Origin: Clostridia bacterium
GTDB taxonomy: Bacteria > Bacillota > Clostridia > Oscillospirales > UBA644
Assembly (NCBI GenBank): GCA_017623475.1
Contig: JAGAPC010000003.1
Coordinates: 1 to 64,000 of the forward strand
DNA: 64,000 nucleotides
Direction of reading: 5' to 3'
The position numbers and the translations under genes were made by a program. Under the pieces are notes generated by a model. That model was not told the DNA's origin. It made no database searches and worked only from the letters and a program-made list of their open reading frames with translations. Within the stretch, counting starts at the first letter, position 1. Each line of letters opens with the position of its first letter. This document shows positions 1 to 6,849 of this stretch, in pieces.

Positions 1-345
1 CAAAACTTCACTATGCCGTTAGGCATAACATCACATCGGCATCAGCCGATGCTTCACTGAAAACTGCGAGAGTTCGAAGTCATACTTAAAACTGAAAATA
101 TATTTTATTTATAGTCCTTACACAAGAAAAACGACAAGTTTCGACTTGTCGGTTTTTCAACTAAGTGCGCCTTTCGGCGCGTGAAGTTTGCATTTGCAAG
201 TGAAGTTGTCCTGCGGACAGTGAAGTTTCTGCGGAAGTGAGTAGCGCACTTAACTTCACTTTGTGCGACAGCACAAAACTTCACTATGGCATAAGCCATA
301 ACTTCACATCAGCAATAGCTGATACTTCACTAAAACTGCAAGAGT
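1..345. repeat. Array of mini-hairpins separated by a conserved heptamer
   Basis: This stretch has no convincing gene. It holds at least eight short inverted repeats, each with a 4-6 bp stem and a 3-4 base loop: 12-27, 35-50, 167-180, 188-199, 207-219, 261-276, 285-300 and 308-323. The stems differ from one another, but the linkers are near constant: ACTTCAC around the outer groups and its reverse complement GTGAAGT around the 167-240 group. The array is therefore itself arranged as forward, reverse, forward blocks. Blocks 1-75 and 270-345 are diverged copies of one unit ending in a conserved ACTGCRAGAGT. A UUCG-loop hairpin with T-rich flanks lies at 132-157. The left end is cut by the window edge. 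This is probably a dispersed intergenic repeat; its function is unknown. Confidence 0.75.
132..157. terminator. Hairpin with TTCG loop and T-rich flanks
   Basis: An 8-bp perfect stem (132-139 with 144-151) encloses a TTCG tetraloop. A GTTTTTC tail follows on the plus strand, and an A-rich 5' flank gives a T tail on the minus strand. It looks like a bidirectional intrinsic terminator inside the hairpin array. Confidence 0.5.
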
Positions 346-360
346 ATAAATTTATACGTA

Positions 361-392
361 AAATAAAGAAGCCCCCGAATTTCGGCGGCTTC
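361..392 (-). terminator. Intrinsic terminator of the phosphodiesterase gene
   Basis: The stem GAAGCC... / ...GGCTTC (368-392) lies just past the stop codon of the minus-strand gene. Read on the minus strand it is followed by TTTATTT. Confidence 0.7.
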
Positions 393-408
393 TTTTCCTG
401 TTCAATCG

Positions 409-1158
409 TTATTCCAAAATATTCGTCGTGATATATTCCACCTGCATCTCTTCTGCGAGGGGCAGGGCAGACTCCAAATCGTTTACCGTCCACACGTTGA
501 TCTTTTTCCCCGCGTCGTGGACGGCCTGCGCCAATTCCTTGGTCAGAATATTGTATTGAATATCCAGATCCAAATCGTACCGATTTAACGTATCCAGCAA
601 CGCTTCGTTGGTGCCGCCGTTCCGGAAAAATCCGCCGGAGATCAAATATTGCGCCGTCTGCTTCGGAGCAAATTCCCGCAGCGTAATCAGATTTTCAAGC
701 CCGAAGGCGATAAATACCGTATGGTCTAACCAATCCTGCGCCTTGATGATATCGCAAATTTCAATCAGCTGCTCTTTTGTAAAAATCTGCTTTAATTCCA
801 CGACCGCAACCTTTTCATACCCCTTGCAGATCTGGATATATTCTTCGAGCAAGGGGATGCAAATATCGTTCCGATCCTTTTCGCCGCTTATTCCGCATAG
901 TTGGATTTTGCGGATCGTATCGTAGGTACACTCCGTTACGTTGATATTGTCAATCCCAACCCGTGCCGTATTGGAATCGTGCAGGCAAACGTAACGTCCG
1001 TCCGCCGTCCGGTAAATATCGGTCTCAATGCCGTAATAGGAGCGATTCCCGGCGGCAATAAACGCTCCGTGGGTATTTTCCTTTTCCAGACCGGAAACAC
1101 CCCGGTGGGCAACCATCAGCGGTTTTCTTTCGCAGGAAAGCTTAATCGTATCCATCAT
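409..1158 (-). CDS. Glycerophosphodiester phosphodiesterase family protein
   Basis: This 249-residue protein has the GDPD TIM-barrel pattern. AHRG at residues 17-20 supplies the catalytic His and Arg. E45 and D47 in the IETD stretch are the metal ligands, and HD at 60-61 supplies the second His. A late NVWTVN motif is typical of the family. Members hydrolyse glycerophosphodiesters to glycerol-3-phosphate and an alcohol. There is no signal peptide, so it should be cytoplasmic. GTG-ATG-ATG occur in a row at the 5' end; the first ATG sits 7 bases from GGGAG and is preferred. The gene stands alone, with its own promoter and terminator, divergent from the MscS gene. The family is clear; the substrate is not. 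Confidence 0.9.
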   Translation of the reverse strand: MMDTIKLSCERKPLMVAHRGVSGLEKENTHGAFIAAGNRSYYGIETDIYRTADGRYVCLHDSNTARVGIDNINVTECTYDTIRKIQLCGISGEKDRNDICIPLLEEYIQICKGYEKVAVVELKQIFTKEQLIEICDIIKAQDWLDHTVFIAFGLENLITLREFAPKQTAQYLISGGFFRNGGTNEALLDTLNRYDLDLDIQYNILTKELAQAVHDAGKKINVWTVNDLESALPLAEEMQVEYITTNILE

Positions 1159-1184
1159 CACAAAACTCCCTTGAATTTTTTTTC

Positions 1185-1213
1185 AGTATAGCACATTTTA
1201 TTTGGAAAGTCAA
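1185..1213 (-). promoter_or_regulatory. SigA-type promoter of the phosphodiesterase gene
   Basis: Read on the minus strand: TTGACT, a 17-base spacer, then TATACT. It lies back to back with the mscS promoter, with only 9 bases between the two -35 boxes. Confidence 0.75.
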
Positions 1214-1222
1214 TGCTTTTTC

Positions 1223-1251
1223 TTGACAAATTCCGAAAAAAGTATTATAAT
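1223..1251 (+). promoter_or_regulatory. SigA-type promoter of mscS
   Basis: TTGACA at 1223-1228, a 17-base spacer and TATAAT at 1246-1251 form a consensus promoter. It overlaps the upstream extension of the open frame, which supports the downstream ATG at 1280 as the true start. Confidence 0.85.
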
Positions 1252-1279
1252 AAAAGAAAAACGAAAGAGAGCGTTATCC

Positions 1280-2098
1280 ATGGAAGAATTTCTGAAAACG
1301 ATCCTTACGAAATTCGGAGAATTTGCCTCCACCGCAGGGCTCCGTCTCGTAGGTGCGATTTTAATTTTATTCGTAGGCTTCAAGCTCTGCAAATGGTTGT
1401 TGAAAATTTTGCAAAAAACAAAAGCCTTTGCAAAAATGGATGCAGGCGTGCAGACCTTTTTGACCAGCCTTTTGAACATTGTATTAAAGATTATGATCGT
1501 GTTGAGCGCCGTCTCCCTGCTGGGCGTTCCCATGACCAATTTCGTGGCGTTGCTTGCTTCTGCAGGCGTTGCCATCGGTGCGTCGTTGCAGGGGTCTCTT
1601 TCTAACCTTGCCGGCGGAATCATGATTTTGATTTTCAAGCCCTTCCAGGTGGGCGATTACATCGATACCGCGGAAGGCTCCGGCACGGTGACGGAGGTGA
1701 CGATCCTTTACACCATCCTCACCACCCCCGACAACCGCCGCATCGTCATTCCCAACGGTGCCATTTCCAACGAAGCCATCACCAATTATTCTTATCACGA
1801 CCGCCGTCGTCTTGATTTTACCCTTTCGGTTTCTTACGACGCGGATATCGAGACCGTGAAAGCCCTTTTGTTGGAAACGGCAAAAGCGCATCCCCTGGTT
1901 TTGTCCGAGCCGGACGCCCCCTTCTGCCGCCTTGCGGAGCACGGGCAATCTTCCTTGAATTTTGCCCTCCGCGTCTGGGTCAAGAGTGAGGATTATTGGC
2001 AGGTCAATTTTGATCTGAAGGAAAATATCAAAAAAGCCCTGGATGAAAAGGGAATCGAAATTCCTTATCCGCAGCTTGAGGTTCATTTGGATCGATAA
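1280..2098 (+). CDS. mscS: Small-conductance mechanosensitive channel, MscS family
   Basis: This 272-residue membrane protein would open under membrane tension and release solutes on hypo-osmotic shock. Two hydrophobic segments near residues 18-37 and 60-85 precede the glycine- and alanine-rich pore helix (SAGVAIGASLQGSLSNLAGG), then the PFQVGDYI turn and the beta domain with the conserved IPNG motif. The length is that of the short MscS/YkuT class. ATG 1280 was chosen because the frame upstream runs through the promoter and a GAGAG ribosome site sits 8 bases away. It is monocistronic: a strong terminator follows and the next gene is convergent. Confidence 0.93.
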   Translation: MEEFLKTILTKFGEFASTAGLRLVGAILILFVGFKLCKWLLKILQKTKAFAKMDAGVQTFLTSLLNIVLKIMIVLSAVSLLGVPMTNFVALLASAGVAIGASLQGSLSNLAGGIMILIFKPFQVGDYIDTAEGSGTVTEVTILYTILTTPDNRRIVIPNGAISNEAITNYSYHDRRRLDFTLSVSYDADIETVKALLLETAKAHPLVLSEPDAPFCRLAEHGQSSLNFALRVWVKSEDYWQVNFDLKENIKKALDEKGIEIPYPQLEVHLDR

Positions 2099-2102
2099 AA
2101 AA

Positions 2103-2138
2103 ACAGAGACACTTTTTCGGAAGTGTCTCTGTTCTTTT
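2103..2138. terminator. Bidirectional terminator between mscS and the TM2-like gene
   Basis: A 12-bp perfect stem (2103-2114 with 2121-2132) has T-rich tracts on the 3' side of both strands. It can serve both convergent genes. Confidence 0.85.
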
Positions 2139-2149
2139 CATATGCAATT

Positions 2150-2374
2150 TTACTTCGTCAGAAAGGTGTTTTTGTATTCCTCGTCGGACATCTTCAGGAT
2201 TTTAATTCCCTGGATAATGCCCTTGATTTCCAGAATGATAGCACCAACGCTGCAGGTAAAGAGAGAAAGTGCAATCTTGCCGATTCCTTTTCCGACGTTG
2301 CCCTGCATAAAATCAGGAACACCGACGGCATTGAAGATGATGGTCATGATCCCAAAAAGAATTTTGTTTTCCAT
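2150..2374 (-). CDS. Small TM2-like membrane protein
   Basis: This 74-residue protein starts at an ATG seven bases from AGGAG on the minus strand. Two hydrophobic stretches flank a VGVPDFMQGNVGKGI segment. That segment resembles the core of TM2-domain proteins (a GxxxFYxGxxxxGI-like turn between two helices). The C-terminus is polar and ends in MSDEEYKNTFLTK. Similar short proteins are common in Clostridia and have no established role. It has its own promoter and shares a terminator with mscS. I am fairly sure it is a real gene and less sure of the TM2 label. Confidence 0.75.
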   Translation of the reverse strand: MENKILFGIMTIIFNAVGVPDFMQGNVGKGIGKIALSLFTCSVGAIILEIKGIIQGIKILKMSDEEYKNTFLTK

Positions 2375-2403
2375 AAGAGAACTCCTTTCATTCTTATGCT
2401 GAT

Positions 2404-2432
2404 ATTTTACCATAAAACGCGAAATTTGTCAA
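2404..2432 (-). promoter_or_regulatory. SigA-type promoter of the TM2-like gene
   Basis: Minus strand: TTGACA, 17 bases, TAAAAT. It lies just upstream of the AGGAG ribosome site. Confidence 0.7.
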
Positions 2433-2435
2433 GGG

Positions 2436-3011
2436 TTATCCCGCCACGGAAATTACGTAGCCGTCTTCCACGCGGGTTTGGAAAACAACGCCGTCGGAAG
2501 GGGATAAAACGTTTTGTTGCCGATCCTTCCGCGGGAGAATTCCGTTCCGCTTAAAAACCGCTTCCTTTCGCGTCCAAAGGGTTAAAAAGCGGAGATTTCG
2601 TTCTTCCGGATTTTCCGAAGCCCGAAGATATACCAACTCGTGATCGGTGCAGATCCGTTCCTGGATCGACGGCTTTATCGGGCGGATAACTTCAACGTCA
2701 ATTCCCACAGGACGGTCGGCAACGACGCAAGCCACGACGTTTTCCGAGTGGGAAAGGCTGAAATAGACCGGATTCCCCTCCACGTAAGGCTTTCCGGAGG
2801 GGGAGACGAGGATTTCCACCGCGGTCGGGGGGACGTTTAACGCTTCCGACAGGGCGACCTTCGCTAAATGATCCGCCGCAATACATTGTTTTTTTGCCAA
2901 TTTTTTGGTCATGCGGTCGCATTTGTTCCGCCGTTCGGGGGACATCTCAAAATACCAGCCCTCGAACTCCTGCGCGGAAACCGCCGCAATATCGCAAAAA
3001 TATTCCTTCAA
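2436..3011 (-). CDS. 4'-phosphopantetheinyl transferase, Sfp superfamily
   Basis: The product transfers phosphopantetheine from coenzyme A to a serine on carrier proteins. The diagnostic blocks are FSLSHSENVVAC (substrate-binding His), VGIDVEVI (metal-binding Asp and Glu) and LWTRKEAVFK (the WxxKEA motif). With 191 residues it is a compact bacterial member. The frame could extend to a TTG at 3047, but that codon overlaps the -10 box of a perfect promoter. The TTG at 3011, five bases from AAGGGG, is therefore the likely start. No polyketide, peptide or fatty-acid synthase gene adjoins it, so it may be the general acyl-carrier-protein activating enzyme. Confidence 0.87.
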   Translation of the reverse strand: MKEYFCDIAAVSAQEFEGWYFEMSPERRNKCDRMTKKLAKKQCIAADHLAKVALSEALNVPPTAVEILVSPSGKPYVEGNPVYFSLSHSENVVACVVADRPVGIDVEVIRPIKPSIQERICTDHELVYLRASENPEERNLRFLTLWTRKEAVFKRNGILPRKDRQQNVLSPSDGVVFQTRVEDGYVISVAG

Positions 3012-3035
3012 ATCCACCCCTTCTGTCCGTATTTT

Positions 3036-3064
3036 ATTATACCGCAACCGAAGAAATTTGTCAA
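3036..3064 (-). promoter_or_regulatory. SigA-type promoter of the phosphopantetheinyl transferase gene
   Basis: Minus strand: TTGACA, 17 bases, TATAAT, a full consensus match. Confidence 0.8.
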
Positions 3065-3100
3065 GTCACAAAAAATTGCACTTTTTTTCCGAAAAACCTC

Positions 3101-3129
3101 TTGCAATCCATCAAAATATGTTGTATAAT
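3101..3129 (+). promoter_or_regulatory. SigA-type promoter of the aldolase gene
   Basis: TTGCAA at 3101, a 17-base spacer and TATAAT at 3124, 40 bases upstream of the aldolase start. Confidence 0.8.
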
Positions 3130-3168
3130 ATAGGGTAGAAAAGAAATCAATTTCGGAGGTAAAACGAA

Positions 3169-4032
3169 ATGTTAGTTTCCGCAAAAGAAATGCTCACCAA
3201 AGCAAAGGCCGGTCATTACGCGGTCGGTCAGTTCAACATCAACAACCTGGAATGGACCAAAGCCATCCTTCTCACCGCCCAGGAGATGAATTCTCCCGTT
3301 ATCCTCGGTGTGTCGGAGGGTGCCGGCAAATATATGTGCGGCTACAAGACCATCGTCGGTATGGTCGAGGGGATGATCGAAGGACTCGGCATCACCGTTC
3401 CCGTCGCCCTGCACCTGGATCACGGCTCTTACGAAGGCGCTCTTGCCTGCATCGAAGCCGGATTCTCTTCCGTTATGTTTGACGGTTCTCATTACCCCAT
3501 TGAAGAAAATATTGCAAAAACCACCGAATTGGTCAAGCTGACCGGCGAAAAGGGAATTTCCCTGGAAGCGGAAGTCGGCGCCATCGGCGGAGAAGAAGAC
3601 GGCGTTGTTGGTACCGGCGAATGTGCCGATCCCGACGAATGTAAAGAAATTGCCGATCTCGGTGTAACCATGCTCGCCGCAGGGATCGGCAACATCCACG
3701 GCAAATATCCCGCCAATTGGGCAGGACTGTCCTTTGATACCCTGGCTGCCATTCAGGAAAAAACCGGAACGATGCCCCTGGTTCTCCACGGCGGTACCGG
3801 AATTCCCGCCGATCAGATCCAGAAAGCCATCGATCTCGGCGTTTCCAAGATCAACGTCAATACCGAATGTCAGTTGGCGTTTGCCGCCGCTACCCGCAAA
3901 TACGTGGAAGCAGGCAAGGATCTGGAGGGCAAGGGCTTTGATCCCCGCAAGCTTCTCGCTCCCGGCGTCGAAGCCATCAAAGCTACCGTCCGTGAAAAGA
4001 TCGAGCTGTTCGGCTCTGCGAACAAGGCGTAA
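3169..4032 (+). CDS. fba: Class II fructose-1,6-bisphosphate aldolase
   Basis: This glycolytic enzyme cleaves fructose-1,6-bisphosphate to dihydroxyacetone phosphate and glyceraldehyde-3-phosphate and depends on zinc. Its 287 residues are the normal length. The metal and catalytic pattern is present: HLDHGS (His82, Asp84, His85), GNIHGKYP (His177), LHGGTG (His207), and the SLEAEVG acidic stretch near 131-137. An excellent GGAGG ribosome site precedes the ATG. A strong promoter lies upstream and a terminator right after, so it is monocistronic. Tagatose-bisphosphate aldolase is a close relative, but no tagatose genes are nearby. Confidence 0.96.
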   Translation: MLVSAKEMLTKAKAGHYAVGQFNINNLEWTKAILLTAQEMNSPVILGVSEGAGKYMCGYKTIVGMVEGMIEGLGITVPVALHLDHGSYEGALACIEAGFSSVMFDGSHYPIEENIAKTTELVKLTGEKGISLEAEVGAIGGEEDGVVGTGECADPDECKEIADLGVTMLAAGIGNIHGKYPANWAGLSFDTLAAIQEKTGTMPLVLHGGTGIPADQIQKAIDLGVSKINVNTECQLAFAAATRKYVEAGKDLEGKGFDPRKLLAPGVEAIKATVREKIELFGSANKA

Positions 4033-4043
4033 TTTTTGAAATT

Positions 4044-4079
4044 AAAAAGAGAATCCGCCTTTCGGAGGATTCTCTTTTT
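4044..4079 (+). terminator. Terminator of the aldolase gene
   Basis: A 16-bp stem with one mismatch and a TTTC loop ends in CTCTTTTTC. It lies just before the ribosome site of the next gene, which may therefore be expressed by read-through. Confidence 0.85.
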
Positions 4080-4098
4080 CATACAGGAAGGATTTATT

Positions 4099-4767
4099 AT
4101 GAATTGGAACGGAAAAGTAATCAATTTTCTCGGTGACAGTATTACCCAGGGCGTAGGCGCTTCCTGCCCCGAAGCCCGCTACGTCAGCCAAACGAAGGAG
4201 CTTTTAAACCTTGCCGCCGCCAACAATTACGGCATCAGTGCTACGCGGATCGCACCCCGCAAGCACCCGAATCACGGCGATTACGTGGAGGAAAATTGGT
4301 TCGGCAATCGGGTGGAATCCATGGATCCCGACGCCGACGGTGTCGTCGTTTTCGGCGGAACCAACGATTTCGGTCACGGCGACGCCCCTCTCGGAAGCAT
4401 GAGCGATACCACCGACGATACCTTTTACGGCGCGATGAAGAATTTGTGCCTGAAGTTGATCAACCGTTATCCCGGCAAGCCCATCGTCATTCTTACCCCC
4501 CTGCACCGTTGCTCGGAGGATAATATTTTCGGCGATGAAAAGGGACACAAAATGGCTCTGGGCGTTCCCTTGTCTGCCTTCGTGCAGGCAATTCGTGAGG
4601 TTGCCGCTTACTATTCTCTGCCCGTCCTGGATCTTTGGGCGGTCAGCGGAATCCAACCCAACGTTCCCGTAATTAAAGAGAAGCTCATGCCCGACGGACT
4701 TCACCCCAACGATGCAGGTCATCGTCTGGTGGCGGAACGCCTCGCAGGCTTCTTGAACGCTCTGTAA
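4099..4767 (+). CDS. SGNH/GDSL-family hydrolase
   Basis: This 222-residue protein is probably an esterase or lipase-like hydrolase. The SGNH blocks are all present: GDSITQG at residues 12-18 with the nucleophilic Ser, a central glycine, GGTNDF with the Asn, and DGLHPNDAGH near the end with the catalytic Asp and His. No signal peptide is seen, so it should be cytoplasmic. The start was set at the ATG that follows AGGAAGG. The longer frame begins inside the aldolase terminator and is unlikely. No other gene hints at the substrate; acyl or acetyl esters of sugars are common for this family. Confidence 0.87.
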   Translation: MNWNGKVINFLGDSITQGVGASCPEARYVSQTKELLNLAAANNYGISATRIAPRKHPNHGDYVEENWFGNRVESMDPDADGVVVFGGTNDFGHGDAPLGSMSDTTDDTFYGAMKNLCLKLINRYPGKPIVILTPLHRCSEDNIFGDEKGHKMALGVPLSAFVQAIREVAAYYSLPVLDLWAVSGIQPNVPVIKEKLMPDGLHPNDAGHRLVAERLAGFLNAL

Positions 4768-4780
4768 TCTTATCCAAATC

Positions 4781-4810
4781 AAGGCGGTGTGTTAAATCAC
4801 GCCGCCTTTT
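4781..4810 (+). terminator. Terminator after the SGNH hydrolase gene
   Basis: Stem AAGGCGGTGTG (4781-4791) pairs with CACGCCGCCTT (4798-4808), with one wobble and a short T tail. Confidence 0.7.
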
Positions 4811-4832
4811 GAAAAAAATTCCATTTCCGCTA

Positions 4833-4861
4833 TTGACAAATCAATAAAACTGTGCTATAAT
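4833..4861 (+). promoter_or_regulatory. SigA-type promoter of the leader-exporter operon
   Basis: TTGACA (4833-4838), a 17-base spacer and TATAAT (4856-4861). The first ATG with a ribosome site downstream is the leader peptide at 4897, not the exporter at 5116. The untranslated leader is therefore more than 240 bases long. Confidence 0.85.
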
Positions 4862-4896
4862 TTACTCATAAATTTTTATGAAAGGAGGAGAATACG

Positions 4897-4968
4897 ATGA
4901 CAAACCGCATTTACAATCACAATTTTATCAACGCAAACGTACTCCCCTCCGAGGATCATAAAGCATAA
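4897..4968 (+). CDS. 23-residue leader peptide upstream of the ABC exporter
   Basis: A near-perfect AAGGAGGAG ribosome site lies 7 bases before this ATG, stronger than that of the exporter gene itself. The peptide MTNRIYNHNFINANVLPSED ends in HKA and is rich in Asn (5 of 23). Bases 4896-4907, which span the start codon, are exactly complementary over 12 bases to 4982-4993 just past the stop. Bases 4938-4944 inside the reading frame can pair with 5005-5011 in the loop and 3' arm of the terminator that follows. A ribosome on this frame would change which helices form. The layout resembles bmrB-bmrCD of Bacillus subtilis, where a leader peptide controls a heterodimeric drug exporter by transcription attenuation. 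The regulatory role is inferred. Confidence 0.7.
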   Translation: MTNRIYNHNFINANVLPSEDHKA

Positions 4969-4981
4969 TCAGACCGTCTGA

Positions 4982-5027
4982 CGGTTTGTCATCCCGGTGC
5001 GTACGAGTACGCCCCGGGTATTTTTTT
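4982..5027 (+). terminator. Attenuator terminator behind the leader peptide
   Basis: An 11-bp GC-rich stem with one mismatch (4993-5003 with 5008-5018) is followed by TATTTTTTT. The preceding 4982-4993 pairs with the leader start codon region. As it lies between the promoter and the exporter genes, it should stop most transcripts unless it is disrupted. Confidence 0.8.
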
Positions 5028-5036
5028 GTGTTCAAG

Positions 5037-5071
5037 GCACCCGTGGGCGGCTCACGGGTGCTTTATCGTTT
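5037..5071 (+). terminator. Second hairpin in the exporter leader
   Basis: A perfect 9-bp stem (5037-5045 with 5053-5061) has a 7-base loop and a weaker T-rich tail (TTTATCGTTT). Either it is a back-up terminator or it protects the mRNA 5' end. From here to 5115 I see no further structure. Confidence 0.55.
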
Positions 5072-5115
5072 CTCTCGGAGAACACCCTTGGAACGAAATC
5101 TGAAAGAAAAACGAA

Positions 5116-6849
5116 ATGAAAAACATACTTGAATTATTAAAGCCTTATCGAAAAAAACTGATCGGCGTTGCCGTGATTGACGGGATTGGCATGATCTGTG
5201 CCCTTTTGATGCCCTTCGTGATGAGCGAAATCGTCGAAAAGGGAATTTCGGAGCAAAACCTTGCGCTCGTGTGGCAATACGCGGGGATTATGGTGCTTTT
5301 GGCGGTGGTATCGGTTACGGCAAACGTAATCTCCGCCAAGCTGAACACCGGGATTTCAGCCGGTTTTTCGGCGGATCTTTGCAGTAAAACCTTCGAGAAG
5401 ATCAATTCCCTTTCTTATTCCGCTTATACGAAAATCGGACCTTCCGGATTGTTGACGCGAGCCACCGATGATATCTGGAACGTGGAGGGGACGATCACCG
5501 GCCTGCCTTACACGCTGTTCACCGTTCCCGTCATGTTTATCGGCTCCGCCGTCCTTGCGTTTTTGGCCGATCCCGTATTGTCTGCGGTATTTATGCTGTC
5601 GATTCCGCCGATTCTTATTATGGTTCTGATTTTGATGCGGCCGTTGTACGATATGTGGGATCGGTCGGATCGGTACGTGGATCTGCAGAATAAAATCGTA
5701 AGAGAGCGCCTGTCGGGGCTTCGCGTCGTGCGGGCGTTCAACAACGAAAAGCGGGAGCACGGAAGAGCCAAGTTTGCCACGGAGGAAATGGCAAAGTACA
5801 TGATCCGCGCCAATACCCGGGGCGGAATGGTCGATCCCTTTGCGATGCTTTTGCTGAATCTTGCCACGGTGGCGGTGGTCTGCTTCGGCGGAATTCGGGC
5901 GCAGCTCGGCTCCGGGATTACCACCGGCGGCGTAATCGCCGTACTGCAGTATATCGGGATGATATCCAACGCACTGATCAGCATTTCCTGGACCCTTGCG
6001 TGGCTTCCCAAGGTAAGGGTCTCCCTGCGCCGCTTGAATGAAATTCATTCCGCCCCCGACGAGGAAACGATTCCGCAGGGCGCGGGGAAAACCGCGGACG
6101 GATTTGACGTCGAAATTAAAAACCTCTCCTTTGCCTATCCCAACGCCACCAAAAATGTCATCGAAAACGTGTCGCTTACCCTTCGGGAGGGGGAGCATAT
6201 CGCCCTGATCGGCGGCACGGGAAGCGGAAAAAGCACGCTGATAAAATTGCTCGCAGGTCTTTTTGATCCCGGCGAGGGAGAAATTCGGATCGGCGGGGTG
6301 TCTTACGGAGATATGAGAAAATCCGACGTCCGCGCCCACTTCTCGGTCGCCCTCCAAAAGGCGCAGATCTTTGAAGGCACGGTGCGGGATAATATCAAAA
6401 TGGGCAATCCCGAAGCCTCCGACGAGGAAATATATCGGGCGCTGAAATTATCGAAAATGGCAGAGTTCGTCGATTCCCACTCCGAGGGATTGGACTACCT
6501 TTTGGTCGGAAGCGGTCAAAACGTAAGCGGCGGTCAGCGTCAGCGGCTCAACATGGCAAGAACGGTCATTAAAAACGCCGACGTCTATATTTTCGACGAC
6601 AGCTTCAGCGCTTTGGACTTTCTTACCGAAAGCGAGATCAAGGAAAATTACGCTGCTCTCCTGCAGGGAAAAAGCAGAATCGTCGCAACCCAGCGGATCA
6701 GCACGGCGATGAGCGCCGACCGCATCTACGTTCTGGATCAAGGGCGAATCATCGGCATCGGGACCCACGACGAGCTTCTTTCATCCTGCCCCATCTATCG
6801 GGAAATTGCCGAATCCCAGCTTGGCAAGGGAAAGGAGAGCTCGAAATGA
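5116..6849 (+). CDS. ABC exporter half-transporter, degenerate-site subunit
   Basis: This 577-residue subunit has six transmembrane helices and then an ATPase domain. Walker A is GGTGSGKST at 366-374 and the signature is SGGQ at 471-474. Two catalytic positions are changed. The Walker B Glu is Asp (YIFDDSFSALD, 494-495), and the switch His is Gln (VATQRIST, Gln526). These are the changes expected in the non-hydrolysing half of heterodimeric exporters such as BmrC or TM287. The next gene encodes the canonical partner and overlaps by 4 bases. The ribosome site is weak (GAAAGA), consistent with control by the leader upstream. Likely role: efflux of drugs or lipophilic compounds. Confidence 0.93.
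   Translation: MKNILELLKPYRKKLIGVAVIDGIGMICALLMPFVMSEIVEKGISEQNLALVWQYAGIMVLLAVVSVTANVISAKLNTGISAGFSADLCSKTFEKINSLSYSAYTKIGPSGLLTRATDDIWNVEGTITGLPYTLFTVPVMFIGSAVLAFLADPVLSAVFMLSIPPILIMVLILMRPLYDMWDRSDRYVDLQNKIVRERLSGLRVVRAFNNEKREHGRAKFATEEMAKYMIRANTRGGMVDPFAMLLLNLATVAVVCFGGIRAQLGSGITTGGVIAVLQYIGMISNALISISWTLAWLPKVRVSLRRLNEIHSAPDEETIPQGAGKTADGFDVEIKNLSFAYPNATKNVIENVSLTLREGEHIALIGGTGSGKSTLIKLLAGLFDPGEGEIRIGGVSYGDMRKSDVRAHFSVALQKAQIFEGTVRDNIKMGNPEASDEEIYRALKLSKMAEFVDSHSEGLDYLLVGSGQNVSGGQRQRLNMARTVIKNADVYIFDDSFSALDFLTESEIKENYAALLQGKSRIVATQRISTAMSADRIYVLDQGRIIGIGTHDELLSSCPIYREIAESQLGKGKESSK

Noticed and set aside
1-345. CRISPR array
   Set aside because: The repeats are only 7 bases, the variable parts are 12-16 bases and self-complementary, and the orientation switches; no cas genes are present.
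105-493. Three overlapping short open frames in the hairpin array and terminator
   Set aside because: Their peptides simply translate the hairpin repeats, with no ribosome site, and they overlap a terminator.
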